Origin: Xanthomonas chitinilytica
Lineage (GTDB): Bacteria; Pseudomonadota; Gammaproteobacteria; Xanthomonadales; Xanthomonadaceae
Reading direction: 5' to 3'
Assembly: GCF_026107455.2 (NCBI RefSeq)
Contig: NZ_JAPCHY010000002.1
Coordinates: 1-64,000, forward strand
DNA length: 64,000 bases
Shown here: in pieces, positions 10,403-19,606 of the stretch
Numbering within the stretch: position 1 is the first letter of the stretch
Layout of the letters: each line of letters begins with the position of its first letter
The notes under the pieces: model-generated
The model's input: only the letters and a program-made list of their open reading frames with translations
Told to the model about the DNA's origin: nothing
Database searches by the model: none
Translations under genes and position numbers: made by a program

Positions 10403-11465
10403 GCTGGAAGCGCTGGCCGAGCGCCGCGAAGAGCTGGAACGCCTGCTGTCCGACCCGGGAGTGCTCGCCGACAACGAGCGCTTCCGCAACTTCTCGCGCG
10501 AGTTCGCGCAGCTGGAGCCGGTGGCCGTGGCACTGGCCGACGAAGCCCGCGCCAAGGCCGACCTGGCCGCGGCCGAGGCGATGCGCGCCGACCCGGAAAT
10601 GCGCGAGCTGGCCGACGAGGAGATCGCCATCGCCCAGGCCCGGCTGACCGAACTGGACGCGGCGCTGGCGCTGCTGCTGGTGCCGCGCGACCCGCGCGAC
10701 GACGGCAACCTGTTCCTGGAAGTGCGCGCCGGCACCGGCGGCGACGAGGCGGCGATCTTCGCCGGCGACCTGTTCCGCATGTACGCCCGCTACGCCGAGC
10801 GCCAGGGCTGGAAGGTCGAGATCGAATCGGACAGCCCCGGCGAGCACGGCGGCTACAAGGAGATCGTGGCCCGCATCGTCGGCCGCGGAGCATATTCCAA
10901 GCTGAAGTTCGAATCCGGCACCCACCGCGTGCAGCGCGTGCCGGCCACCGAATCGCAGGGCCGCATCCACACCTCGGCCGCCACCGTGGCGATCATCCCC
11001 GAGGCCGACGACGTCGAGGACATCGCCATCAACCCGGCCGACCTGAAGATCGACACCTTCCGCTCCTCCGGCGCCGGCGGCCAGCACGTCAACAAGACCG
11101 AATCGGCGATCCGCATCACCCACGTGCCGAGCGGCGTGGTGGTCGAATGCCAGACCGAGCGCAGCCAGCACGCCAACCGCGACAAGGCGATGAAGCGCCT
11201 GAAAGCGCAGCTGCTGGACGCCGAGCGCAGCAAGCAGGCGGCCGCCGAAGCGCAGACCCGCAAGCTGCAGGTCGGCAGCGGCGACCGCAGCCAGCGCATC
11301 CGTACCTACAACTTCCCGCAGGGCCGCATCACCGACCACCGCATCGAAGGGCTGACCCTGTACGACCTGCCCAACATCATCGAGGGCGACCTCGACGCGC
11401 TGGTCGAGCGCCTGCAGCACGAGCACCAGGTGGACGAACTGGCGCGGCTGGCCGAGGGCAACTGA
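10380..11465 (+). CDS. prfA: Peptide chain release factor 1
   Basis: RF1 reads UAA and UAG stop codons and triggers peptide release. The 361-residue protein contains the GGQ catalytic motif ([12 protein letters not shown], about residue 230), the RAGTGGDEA region and an acidic-to-helical N-terminal domain. ATG 10380 has a GAGGAA ribosome-binding site inside the end of hemA. In E. coli prmC, which methylates the GGQ glutamine, follows prfA; here it is 33 kb away, at 44787-45632. Confidence 0.98.
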   Translation: MTPTLRRKLEALAERREELERLLSDPGVLADNERFRNFSREFAQLEPVAVALADEARAKADLAAAEAMRADPEMRELADEEIAIAQARLTELDAALALLLVPRDPRDDGNLFLEVRAGTGGDEAAIFAGDLFRMYARYAERQGWKVEIESDSPGEHGGYKEIVARIVGRGAYSKLKFESGTHRVQRVPATESQGRIHTSAATVAIIPEADDVEDIAINPADLKIDTFRSSGAGGQHVNKTESAIRITHVPSGVVVECQTERSQHANRDKAMKRLKAQLLDAERSKQAAAEAQTRKLQVGSGDRSQRIRTYNFPQGRITDHRIEGLTLYDLPNIIEGDLDALVERLQHEHQVDELARLAEGN

Positions 11466-11744
11466 GCGGTCTAGCGTGACCGCTGCGTTCGTCCTCCCGC
11501 CATCTTCGGGCACGATCCCCGCCAGCCGGCTTCGGCTCCCGGACTGCGTTGTCCGGGCGAAGGGAAGCCACTGATATAACCCGCATCTTCGGGGCGTCAT
11601 GCCGGACCATTGCCGGGCAGCCGCTGCCGGCCAAATGCAGCCCCAAAGTGTCCGGCACCGCGCAGCCCCAAGCTTGTTGACGAGTGATCAGCAGGCACCT
11701 GCCGCTGTCTGGCAATTCCAAACAGGCTTGGGCAAAGCGTTGCC
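11466..11744. other. Non-coding spacer after prfA
   Basis: These 279 bases separate prfA from the convergent pirin gene. I see no convincing gene, and no strong terminator with a T run. The base composition drops toward the pirin gene, which may mark the edge of the accessory block. Confidence 0.5.
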
Positions 11745-12578
11745 TCAGATACGCCCGAGCTTGCGCAGTTCAGCGCCAAGCTTCCGGATGTACCGCTCCC
11801 CTTGCGCCAAGGCGCCCGGGCTGGTGTGAACCGAGTGGCGGCCAATCGCCAACTCGTGGTCATGCGGTTTCGAGGCACCCAGGACGAAGTGGGCATCGCT
11901 TTTTGCCTCGAAGACAACGCCGCCATCCGAGCGCTCAAAGACGATCAATTCGCCAGCAACAACATCATCCGGCACCGACAGCGCGCCCTCCGCGAGCGCA
12001 ATCCAAAGCAGGTCTTGCCCCTCGGGCGGCGTGAAGCGCCAGGTCTCGCCGGCCGCGAGCCGCACGGTGAGCAACGTGACAGGCAGGTCGGATGCGACCT
12101 TGCCCGTTGCCGATCCACTGCACCCCAACAGGACCCGCGCAGGACCGTCCTCATCGATCTCGTTCGACCCGATGTAACGCGAAGCGAAATTTGCAAGCTC
12201 CAGCCCGGGCGGCAGTGCAAGCCACAGTTGAAACCCGGCCACGCGCCCTTCGACCGCGCCACCGCCGTGCCACATGCCCTTGCCGGCCATCATCCATTCG
12301 AAACCGCCTGGCAGGACCGTGCCCTGTGTGCCGCTCGGATCGGTATAGGCCACTGCGCCTTCGAATACGCCGGTAACGGTCGCGATGCCCGAGTGGGGAT
12401 GCAATCCGAACATCATCTCGGGGCCATCCTTGTCGAACAGGTCGAAATAGACGAACGGCTTGAGCACATGCCCGAGTTCATCGGGGCTGATGAACCGCGC
12501 ACCGCGGCCACGCGTGCGATGGGCGATCCTTCGCCCGGATCGCCCCGTGGGGTGCGTGGCCGTGTCCGAACGGGTCAT
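11745..12578 (-). CDS. Pirin family protein
   Basis: Pirins are bicupin proteins; some oxidise quercetin, others act as redox-sensing partners. The 277-residue protein has the N-terminal cupin signature GLHPHSGIATVTGVFEG and then GKGMWHGGG, giving the typical metal-ligand histidines, followed by the second cupin half. Its start overlaps the FMN reductase stop by ATGA, so the two form one leftward operon divergent from the HxlR-type regulator. Codon use looks less GC-rich than in flanking housekeeping genes. The substrate is unknown. Confidence 0.9.
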   Translation of the reverse strand: MTRSDTATHPTGRSGRRIAHRTRGRGARFISPDELGHVLKPFVYFDLFDKDGPEMMFGLHPHSGIATVTGVFEGAVAYTDPSGTQGTVLPGGFEWMMAGKGMWHGGGAVEGRVAGFQLWLALPPGLELANFASRYIGSNEIDEDGPARVLLGCSGSATGKVASDLPVTLLTVRLAAGETWRFTPPEGQDLLWIALAEGALSVPDDVVAGELIVFERSDGGVVFEAKSDAHFVLGASKPHDHELAIGRHSVHTSPGALAQGERYIRKLGAELRKLGRI

Positions 12579-13168
12579 GCTGCGAGCGCTTTCGCGGCCA
12601 TCGTTGCCTTGGCCCACCACAGCAGTTCGTCCAGTGCGGTCTCGGCGGAGGGCAGCAGGCTGGCCTCGATATCCTCGATCGGCTTGTTGCCGAACATCGG
12701 ATGCACGGCGAAGAAATCGCCGCCGCCGATGTGGACCGCGGCGTGCGTCGACACCATTTGCAGCTCCACGCCGATCAGCCGCAGGTGTTCGACGGCGCGC
12801 GCCGCCCCGATGCCGCCGTAGCCGATCGCCGTGAACGGCTTGCGGTTCCACTCCTTGTAGGCCTGATCGAGCGCGTTCTTGAGAACCCCGGTGATCGAAT
12901 GGTTGTATTCGGCGACCACGAAGATGTAGCCATCGAAGCGGCCGATCGTTTCCTGCCAGCGGACAGCCTCGGGGTTCCGGCTTGGCATCCACATGTTGGA
13001 AGCCATCTCGTCGAAGAACGGCAGCGGGTGATCGCGCAGGTCGACCAACTCCACGTCCATGTCTCCACGCGCCCGGGCCTGCTTCAGGATCCATTGCGCG
13101 GGGACGTCGGCAAACCGGGTCGGGCGGGTCGAACCGATGATGACGGCAATTCTCGGCTTTGAGTTCAC
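12575..13168 (-). CDS. NADPH-dependent FMN reductase-like flavoprotein
   Basis: The 197-residue protein is a flavodoxin-like fold: IAVIIGSTRPTRF at the N terminus binds the FMN phosphate, PLPFFDEM follows, and VAEYNHSITGVLKNALD is the family signature for flavin and quinone reductases. Members reduce quinones, azo compounds or chromate with NAD(P)H. ATG 13168 begins the FMN reductase-pirin operon, divergent from an HxlR-type gene, which fits control by that regulator. Confidence 0.92.
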   Translation of the reverse strand: MNSKPRIAVIIGSTRPTRFADVPAQWILKQARARGDMDVELVDLRDHPLPFFDEMASNMWMPSRNPEAVRWQETIGRFDGYIFVVAEYNHSITGVLKNALDQAYKEWNRKPFTAIGYGGIGAARAVEHLRLIGVELQMVSTHAAVHIGGGDFFAVHPMFGNKPIEDIEASLLPSAETALDELLWWAKATMAAKALAA

Positions 13169-13241
13169 GGTAACCTTCCGTATGCTGGTTTCTGTTGGAT
13201 ACCACGCTAGGGCAAGTCATCGGACCCTACAAGGAGGCACT
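13169..13241. promoter_or_regulatory. Divergent control region of the HxlR-type regulator
   Basis: The 73 bases between the FMN reductase and the HxlR-type gene must hold both promoters and probably the regulator's operator. An AAGGAGG Shine-Dalgarno lies at 13231-13237. I cannot define a confident operator or -10/-35 pair by eye. Confidence 0.5.
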
Positions 13242-13634
13242 TTGAGGAAACCAACTCACCGCGGAGATAGCGCCCAGTGCGGGCATATCAGCGGCATGAT
13301 CGCGAGGATCAGCGACAAGTGGACGATGCTCGTGGTGCACGTCCTCGGCAGCGGCCCCTGCCGCTTCAATGCACTGCGCCGTGAGGTCGGCGAGATCAGC
13401 CAGAAGGTGCTGGCCTCGACCTTGCGGGACCTGGAGGAAAACGGCTTCGTTTCCCGTACGGTGACCCCGGTGAAACCACCCCAGGTCGAGTATGCGTTGA
13501 CCGAACTCGGGTTCGAGCTTCTTGTCCCGGTACGGGCGCTCGCCGAGTGGGTCATCGAGAATTCGCCGCGCATGGACGCGGCACGCGCGGCCTATGCCAA
13601 GCGCCGCAGCATCGAAGAACGAAAGAGGATCTAG
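13242..13634 (+). CDS. HxlR-type winged-helix transcriptional regulator
   Basis: The 130-residue protein has the HxlR winged-helix core: WTMLVVHVLGSGPCRFNALR, then EISQKVLASTLRDLEENGFV, then the wing VEYALTELGFEL. I place the start at TTG 13242, because a perfect AAGGAGG lies 5 bases upstream and no in-frame ATG or GTG fits. A cysteine near residue 13 (SAQCGHIS) sits where redox-sensing members such as YodB and HypR carry theirs. It is divergent from the FMN reductase-pirin pair and is followed after 4 bases by the dehydrogenase. Confidence 0.9.
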   Translation: MRKPTHRGDSAQCGHISGMIARISDKWTMLVVHVLGSGPCRFNALRREVGEISQKVLASTLRDLEENGFVSRTVTPVKPPQVEYALTELGFELLVPVRALAEWVIENSPRMDAARAAYAKRRSIEERKRI

Positions 13635-13638
13635 CGCC

Positions 13639-14391
13639 ATGAAAGCATTTGCCGACAAAGTCGTTCTCGTCACCGGCGGCACCTCTGGCATTGGCCGGGC
13701 CACCGCCCTTGCCTTTGCCCAGGAAGGGGCCAGCGTCGTCGTTGCCGGACGAAGGGAGGATGAGGGCGCCGAATCCGTCGCGCTCATCGGGCAGGCAGGC
13801 GGCAAAGGACTCTTCGTGCGGGCCGATGTTTCGGTCGAAGACGAGATTGCAGCGATGGTCGCGCGGGCCGTCGAGGTGTTCGGCGGCCTGCATTTCGCAT
13901 TCAACAACGCGGGAGTCTTTCTCCCGCCCGCCCCCATTACCGAAATAACCACCGAGGCCATCGACCGCATCCTGGCCGTCAACGTGCGCGGCACCGCGCT
14001 GTGCATGAAGCACGAAATCCCGGCGATCATGAAAAGCGGCGGCGGCGGCATCGTCAATACCGCCTCGTTCCTGGGCATCCGAGCCTTTCCCGGCTCGGCG
14101 ATTTACAACGCGAGCAAGTCTGCCGTCATCGGGCTGACCAAATCGGCGGCGGTGGAATTCGCTTCGCAAGGCGTCCGGGTCAATGTGGTATGCCCAGGCG
14201 TGATCGACACGCCCATGAACGAGGAGATGCGGGCGGAGGAAAGCGGTCGCGAATTCCTGAACGGACTGCAGCCGATGAAGCGTACTGGCCGCCCCGAGGA
14301 GATCGCCGGGGCGGTGCTTTACCTGTGCTCGCCGAGCGCGGGGTTCACCACGGGCGCGACTCTCGGCGTGGATGGAGGAATCACGGTCTAG
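13639..14391 (+). CDS. Short-chain dehydrogenase/reductase
   Basis: The 250-residue classical SDR has the NAD(P) motif TGGTSGIG near residues 13-20, NNAG near 89, the catalytic Ser in NTASF, the YNASK pair, and the PGVIDTPMNEEM region. The substrate cannot be told. It starts 4 bases after the HxlR-type gene with an AGAGGA ribosome-binding site and is probably co-transcribed with it. Base composition is less GC-rich than in flanking housekeeping genes. Confidence 0.93.
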   Translation: MKAFADKVVLVTGGTSGIGRATALAFAQEGASVVVAGRREDEGAESVALIGQAGGKGLFVRADVSVEDEIAAMVARAVEVFGGLHFAFNNAGVFLPPAPITEITTEAIDRILAVNVRGTALCMKHEIPAIMKSGGGGIVNTASFLGIRAFPGSAIYNASKSAVIGLTKSAAVEFASQGVRVNVVCPGVIDTPMNEEMRAEESGREFLNGLQPMKRTGRPEEIAGAVLYLCSPSAGFTTGATLGVDGGITV

Positions 14392-14924
14392 AGGACTTCG
14401 ATCAAGAACCGGGAAGGGTCGTTCGCTCTCGCCCCTCTCGCGGGATCCGTTTCGTCAGGCCCGGCGAGCACACCTGACCATCAGAACGGCTCGCACAGAA
14501 GCGGGAGGACCGGGCTCGTGCGACAGGCCCTCTGCAGGCGAACCATTCGCGGTGGCGCACTTCTTCTCCGGCCCTCGAGGTGCTCATCGGCCTGGCCCGC
14601 GGATCGCGCGTGGCAGGGTCATGGTTGCCGCGGCGAGCTGCCGACACCTCAGCGGCCGCTTGCAGTCGAACACCGCCTTCCAGCGGGCCACCGGCAAGTC
14701 CGATCACGCCGTCGGCAGGCCGACCATCCAGGATCGGCTTGCCGATGCATCTGCCTTCACATGCCGACCAGCATGGGCTGCATCGTGCGTGGATACAGGA
14801 ACAGAACTATCCATCGGCAGGGTGGCGAAAACCCAGCCTCGCCATCGGGGACAGGCGCACATGGTGGGCACGACAGCGCCCGACACGGCAAAATCACCTC
14901 ACTCTCTGCAACAGCTCCTCGCGC
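14392..14924. other. 533-bp non-coding stretch at the edge of the accessory block
   Basis: I see no supported gene here. A minus-strand reading of about 100 codons (14402-14707) exists but has no recognisable motif and an arginine-rich, shadow-like composition. Composition is less GC-rich than average. It could be decayed coding DNA left by insertion of the preceding block. Confidence 0.5.
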
Positions 14925-16622
14925 ATGAACTCCCCCGCCGACGAACGCCAGCAGCTGCGACTGGCGGTGCAGCGCCAACCCGCCGACTTCATCGCCTGGG
15001 TGATGCTGGCCGACGCCGAACTGGGCGCGGGCGACCTGGCTGCCGGCGAAGCAGCCGCGCAACGTGCGTTGCGGTTGCGACCGGAGCATCCCGAAGCATT
15101 GGCGCGGCTGGGCCGCACGCGCTGGATGCAGGGCCGCCACGACGAGGCCGCCGGCCTGCTGCAACGCGCTTCCGACCAGGTACCTCAGCACCCGGGCATC
15201 GCGTTGTGGCTGGGCCATGCGCTGGAAGACGCCCGCCAACCCGAGGCCGCCGCCGAAGCCTATCGCCGCGCCCACGCGCTGATGCCCGGCGAGGCCTACA
15301 TGGCCACGCAACGGTTGAACTGGCAGCGCCGGCTGTGCGACTGGCGCGAGCTGGATGCATTGTCGCGGCAGGTGCGCGCCGCCGTCGCGCAGGGCAACCC
15401 GGCGGTGGAGCCGTTCGCTTTCCTCAGCGAGGACGCCAGCGCCGCCGAGCAACTGGCCTGCGCCCGCCGGCGCGCGCAGGCGGTCGCCCGATCGGTGCGG
15501 CCACTGCCGCCAGCGCGGTTGCGCACACCAGGGCCGCTGCGCATCGGTTTCCTGTCCAATGGCTTCGGCGCGCATCCCACCGGGCTGCTGACGGTGGCGC
15601 TGTTCGAGCAGTTGCGCGCGTACCCGCAACTGCAGGTGCACCTGTTCGCGCTCAACCGCGACGACGGCAGCGCGATCCGCCAGCGCCTGCGCGGGGCCGC
15701 CCACACTCTGCACGACGTCGCCGGGCGGCCGCACGCAGCCATCGCCGCACGTATCCGCGAGGCCGGCATCGACGTGCTGTTCGACCTGCGCGGCTGGGGC
15801 GGCGGCGGCACGCCCGAGGTACTGGCGATGCGGCCGGCGCCGGTGCAGGTCAACTGGCTGGCCTATCCCGGGACGTCCGGCGCGCCGTGGATCGACTACG
15901 TACTGGCCGATGCTTTCGTGCTGCCGCCGGCGCTGGAGCCGGCCTTCAGCGAGCAGGTGCTGCGCTTGCCGCGCGCGTTCCAGCCTTCGGACAACACCCG
16001 CGTGGTCGAGCAACCGCCATCACGCCGGGACTGCGGCCTGCCCGAGCGCGGCGAAGATGGCAGCGGCGTGGTGTTCTGCTGCTTCAACAACAGCTACAAA
16101 CTCAACCCGCGCAGCGTGGGCCGTCTGCTGCGGGTGCTGCGCGGCGTCCCCGGCAGCGTGCTGTGGCTGCTGTCCGGCCCCGGCCGCGCCGACGAGCGGC
16201 TGCGCGAGGTCGCCCGCCAGCAGGGCGTGGAGCCGGCGCGGCTGGTGTTCATGCCAAAACTGCCGCATCCGCAGTACCTGGCGCGTTACCGCCATGCCGA
16301 CCTGTTCCTCGACACCCATCCCTACAACGCCCACACCACCGCCTCCGATGCGCTGTGGGCCGGCTGCCCGGTGCTGACCGCGCCCGGCGCCACCTTCGCC
16401 GCGCGCGTGGCCGGCAGCCTCAACCATCATCTCGGGCTGGATGAAATGAACGTGGCCGACGATGAGGCTTTCATCGCCAAGGCCATTGCGCTGGGCAACG
16501 ACCCGGCGGCATTGCGCGAACTGCGCCAGCGGCTGGGCGATGCGCGCCGCGATGCCGGGTTGTTCGACATGGCCGGTTTTGCCGGCGACTTCGCCGCGTT
16601 GCTGCAAGGTCTGTACCCGTAG
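14925..16622 (+). CDS. SPINDLY-type O-linked N-acetylglucosamine transferase family protein
   Basis: The 565-residue protein has N-terminal tetratricopeptide repeats (about residues 10-115, e.g. WVMLADAELGAGDLAAGEAA) followed by a GT41 catalytic region: LRIGFLSNGFGAHPTG, VLFDLRGWGGGGTPEV, VQVNWLAYPGTSG, FCCFNNSYKLNP, and the DTHPYNAHTTASDALWAG sugar-nucleotide motif. Related bacterial proteins glycosylate proteins in the cytoplasm; the donor and target here are unknown. The TAG stop lies inside the GTAG head of a repeat. Confidence 0.92.
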   Translation: MNSPADERQQLRLAVQRQPADFIAWVMLADAELGAGDLAAGEAAAQRALRLRPEHPEALARLGRTRWMQGRHDEAAGLLQRASDQVPQHPGIALWLGHALEDARQPEAAAEAYRRAHALMPGEAYMATQRLNWQRRLCDWRELDALSRQVRAAVAQGNPAVEPFAFLSEDASAAEQLACARRRAQAVARSVRPLPPARLRTPGPLRIGFLSNGFGAHPTGLLTVALFEQLRAYPQLQVHLFALNRDDGSAIRQRLRGAAHTLHDVAGRPHAAIAARIREAGIDVLFDLRGWGGGGTPEVLAMRPAPVQVNWLAYPGTSGAPWIDYVLADAFVLPPALEPAFSEQVLRLPRAFQPSDNTRVVEQPPSRRDCGLPERGEDGSGVVFCCFNNSYKLNPRSVGRLLRVLRGVPGSVLWLLSGPGRADERLREVARQQGVEPARLVFMPKLPHPQYLARYRHADLFLDTHPYNAHTTASDALWAGCPVLTAPGATFAARVAGSLNHHLGLDEMNVADDEAFIAKAIALGNDPAALRELRQRLGDARRDAGLFDMAGFAGDFAALLQGLYP

Positions 16623-16688
16623 ATGCGGGGCTTGCCCCGCACGTGGCATTCCCGGCAATGCCCTGTGCGGGGCAAGCCCCGCACCTAC
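16619..16688. repeat. Inverted pair of GTAG-headed palindromic repeats
   Basis: Two copies of a palindrome (core GCGGGGCTTGCCCCGC) face each other, each with a GTAG head (16619-16622 on the plus strand, 16688-16685 on the minus strand). This is the repetitive extragenic palindrome layout of Stenotrophomonas and relatives. The left head provides the stop codon of the glycosyltransferase. The whole can fold into one long hairpin and may act as a terminator for the convergent genes on either side. Confidence 0.8.
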
Positions 16689-16697
16689 GAGGGCGGC

Positions 16698-16946
16698 TCA
16701 GCGCACCCGCTTCACGCGCTGGCGATACGCCCCCGCGTTTTCGCCCTGGATGCGCCGCCGCTGGGTGCCCTTCACTTCGCCGACTTTCACGTCCGTACCG
16801 GTCACCGGCTTGGCCTCGACCGCCGTTTCGCGCTCGAAGGCATGGGATTTGTCGGTATTGCGGTAATAGCGGTACAGCATCCAGTACAGCGCGGTCGCGC
16901 CGGCAGGGCCGGCGGCCAACAACCAGAGTCCACTGTCATCACTCAT
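16698..16946 (-). CDS. Small membrane protein at the end of the SPFH operon
   Basis: The 82-residue protein has one probable membrane helix near residues 6-22 (LWLLAAGPAGATALYWML) and a long basic tail ending RQRVKRVR. I do not recognise the family. Its ATG overlaps the stop of the zinc-ribbon gene (ATGA), so it is the third gene of that operon and may act with it at the membrane. Confidence 0.75.
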   Translation of the reverse strand: MSDDSGLWLLAAGPAGATALYWMLYRYYRNTDKSHAFERETAVEAKPVTGTDVKVGEVKGTQRRRIQGENAGAYRQRVKRVR

Positions 16947-18262
16947 GTGGCAGCCACCAGGAATGCGATTGCGAGGGCTTCGATGAAGGTGCCGGCGGTG
17001 AGCGCGGCCAGCAGCAGCTTCCACTGCTGCACCGGCACGCTGCCCATGGTCTCGCCGGTGCGGCCGTTCACCGCGATGTAGTGCAGCAGGCCGCCGTTGC
17101 GGCCCGGCTGGTGGTACGAGTAGAGCCAGACCGGCAGGTACATCGACACCCAGCGGGTGCCGTGCACTTCCAGCCGCTCCTGCTCCCAGCGCACGCCACG
17201 GCCGTAGCGGCGCACCGAGCTTTCGACCTGGGCGCGCGCGATCGACAGCAGCTGGTCTTCCAGCCGCGGGTGCAGGTGCTCCACGTCGCGGTCGCGCTTC
17301 TCCGAGGTGAAGCCGACCAGGTAGGAGGCGTTCCACTTCACCGCGTTCTTGGTGTCGAACGGCAGGATCGCGTTGATGATGTTGTTGGTGTTGACGTTCG
17401 CGTCCAGGTTGCCGCGCTCGGCGGAGGACTCCAGCGGCAGGTCGTCGACGGTGAAGTCCACGTGCCGCTCGACCCGGTACACGTCGGCGTCGTAGTAGGT
17501 CTTCTTCTTGTCGCCGCTGCCCACCGTGTAGCTGCGCGTCTGGATCTCGCCCTGGCCGGCGATGTCGGCGCTGGCATTGCCGTCGACGACCATGTACGGC
17601 AGGTAGACGCCGACCACGTTCTCGGGCGTGAACTGCTCCTTGAACGCCTTCAGCGCGAACATGCGCCGCTTGTCCACGAACTGGCCGATGCGCGCGACCG
17701 CATCGTCCTTCCGGATGTGGAAGGGCAGCACCGCGTCGGGCACGGCGCCGTTGGCCACCTGTTCGTTGACGCCGAACACGTGGCGGCACCAGTGGCAACG
17801 CGCGGTCATCGCGTTCTCGGTGTTGACCGCCACCTCGGCGCCGCAGCCGCTGCACTTGAAGGTCATCAGGCTGGCGGCGTCGGCGGCGATGTCCTGCGCG
17901 CCGGAGGCGACGACCGTGCCCCTGAGCTGGTCGAGGCCTTCGCCGAGCCCGAATTCCTCCTCGACCCGCGCGCCGTGCCATTCGTGGCGGCAGTACAGGC
18001 AGATCAGCAGATCGCTGCCGGGCTTGTGGCGGATGTCGCTGGCACCGCACTTCGGACAGCGGTTGAGGCCGTCCTTCAGCTCGCTGGAAGCGGTGTCGAT
18101 CGCCTCCGGGTCGGGCGCCAGCAGTTCGTCGCGGATCGGCCCGGGCAGCGTCGCCGGGTCGATGGGGAAATCCCCCGGCAGCGGCGGCACGTCCTGCGGC
18201 GAACCGGGGCCGACAGGCGGCGGCAACGGCGGCGGTGACGAGGGGGTCCTGGCGTTGGGCAT
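16943..18262 (-). CDS. Zinc-ribbon membrane-anchored protein
   Basis: The 439-residue protein has a Pro-rich N terminus, then two zinc ribbons: CPKCG with CLYC (about 69-92) and CSGCG with CHWC (about 135-160). A large beta-rich domain follows, and a C-terminal hydrophobic stretch (LLLAALTAGTFIEALAIAFL) forms one or two membrane helices. No catalytic motif is seen. It lies between an SPFH/SHOCT protein and a small membrane protein in one coupled operon; a membrane-surface scaffold is a reasonable guess only. Confidence 0.85.
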   Translation of the reverse strand: MPNARTPSSPPPLPPPVGPGSPQDVPPLPGDFPIDPATLPGPIRDELLAPDPEAIDTASSELKDGLNRCPKCGASDIRHKPGSDLLICLYCRHEWHGARVEEEFGLGEGLDQLRGTVVASGAQDIAADAASLMTFKCSGCGAEVAVNTENAMTARCHWCRHVFGVNEQVANGAVPDAVLPFHIRKDDAVARIGQFVDKRRMFALKAFKEQFTPENVVGVYLPYMVVDGNASADIAGQGEIQTRSYTVGSGDKKKTYYDADVYRVERHVDFTVDDLPLESSAERGNLDANVNTNNIINAILPFDTKNAVKWNASYLVGFTSEKRDRDVEHLHPRLEDQLLSIARAQVESSVRRYGRGVRWEQERLEVHGTRWVSMYLPVWLYSYHQPGRNGGLLHYIAVNGRTGETMGSVPVQQWKLLLAALTAGTFIEALAIAFLVAAT

Positions 18263-18283
18263 GGTCGTTGCGCAACCGGTCGC

Positions 18284-19435
18284 TTACAGACCCAGCGCCT
18301 TGGCCTTGAGCGCGTCGTAGTCGGCCTGGGTGATCAGGCCGAGGTCGAGCATCTGCTTGGCCTTCTGCAGCCTGGCCACCGGGTCGTCGGCCGCCGGCGC
18401 GGCCGGTGCCACCGGCTGCTGCAGGCCGCCGATGCCGCCCATCATGCCGGACGCCATGCCGATGCCCATCATGCCCGCCGCGCCGCCGTTCTCGCCCGCC
18501 GACTGGATGCCCTGCGCGACGCTGGCCTGCAGGTTGGAATTGCCGCGCGCGCCGGACAGCGCATCGGCGCGCTGCACGTTCTTGAGCAGCTCGCGGGTGT
18601 TGGCGTCGTATTCGATGGAGACGATGGCGGTCTTGACGATGGCCAGGCCGCGCTCGGACTTCCATTGGTAGCCGCGCTCCACCGCATCGGACAGGCTCTG
18701 GGCAAAGCCCAGCGAATCCTGCTGGATGCGGCTGATGCGGTTGCCCTTGCCCGGATCGTTGGTGTACAGGCTGAACGCCGGCGCCAGCGAACCGACCACC
18801 TCATTGAAGAGTTGGCTGGCCGCCGCGTTGTCTAGGTCGGTGAAGTCGAACACCTTGCCGGGCTGGAGATACGCGGCAGGCACGAAGTTCTTCACGAACA
18901 GGATCGGATCGACGATCTTCAGCGTATAGGAGCCGCGCGTCACCGCGCCGACCTGGGTGTTGAGGAAGGCGTCGTCCCAGTAGATTTCCGACTGGGTGCC
19001 GAAGCGGTTGTCGGGCAGCTCCTTCAGCGAGACGAAGAACGCGGCCTGCTGCGAACCGGGCTGGCCGCCGAACTTGAAGCGCTGCCAACTCTGCTTGATC
19101 AGCGCATCGACCAGGCCGTCGCCGGCGAAGATCGAGGCCGAATTGGGATCGTCCGAGCGCCACTCGTAGGCGCCCGGCTCGGCGGCGAAACCGGTGATCG
19201 CGCCGTCCTGGAACAGCAGCAGCCCGTAGCCTTCGGGGACGACGATCTTCGAGCCGTTGCTGATGATGTTCGACGAGCCCTGCGTGTTGGAACCGCGCCC
19301 GGCATTGCTGCCGCGCGGCACCGCGGCGAACAGCGCCGCCGTCGCCGGCAGGCCGTCCGGCACCGTGAGAAAGTCCTTCCACTGGTCGGCAAGCGCACCG
19401 CTGATCGCACCCTTTGCTGCCTGAACAAGACCCAT
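18284..19435 (-). CDS. SPFH-domain protein with C-terminal SHOCT motif
   Basis: The 383-residue protein resembles the virion core/YdjI-like group of SPFH proteins: VVPEGYGLLLFQDGAITGF opens the domain, and GYQWKSERGLAIVKTAIVSI lies in its later part. A Gly/Met-rich linker (MMGIGMASGMMGGIGG) leads to the SHOCT tail, LDLGLITQADYDALKAKAL. Members form oligomers at membranes, and B. subtilis YdjI is linked to the phage-shock-like LiaH/YdjFGHI response. It is the first gene of the three-gene operon. Confidence 0.88.
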   Translation of the reverse strand: MGLVQAAKGAISGALADQWKDFLTVPDGLPATAALFAAVPRGSNAGRGSNTQGSSNIISNGSKIVVPEGYGLLLFQDGAITGFAAEPGAYEWRSDDPNSASIFAGDGLVDALIKQSWQRFKFGGQPGSQQAAFFVSLKELPDNRFGTQSEIYWDDAFLNTQVGAVTRGSYTLKIVDPILFVKNFVPAAYLQPGKVFDFTDLDNAAASQLFNEVVGSLAPAFSLYTNDPGKGNRISRIQQDSLGFAQSLSDAVERGYQWKSERGLAIVKTAIVSIEYDANTRELLKNVQRADALSGARGNSNLQASVAQGIQSAGENGGAAGMMGIGMASGMMGGIGGLQQPVAPAAPAADDPVARLQKAKQMLDLGLITQADYDALKAKALGL

Positions 19436-19606
19436 GACACCGCTCCCTGATCCGTTGCCGGGCACCACGCCCCGCGCGGCCGTCAAACTACATGAAAACG
19501 GAAGGCAGAGACATCATCCTCCTTGCCGGGCGCCGGCGCCCGCACCGCGCCATTGCCGCCACCGCCACGACGCGCGACAGTAGCCATACACCTCAAGGAG
19601 CACGAC

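Noticed and set aside
14402..14707. A possible minus-strand gene in the 533-bp spacer
   Set aside because: Arginine-rich, no motif, no ribosome-binding site, and codon character unlike neighbours.
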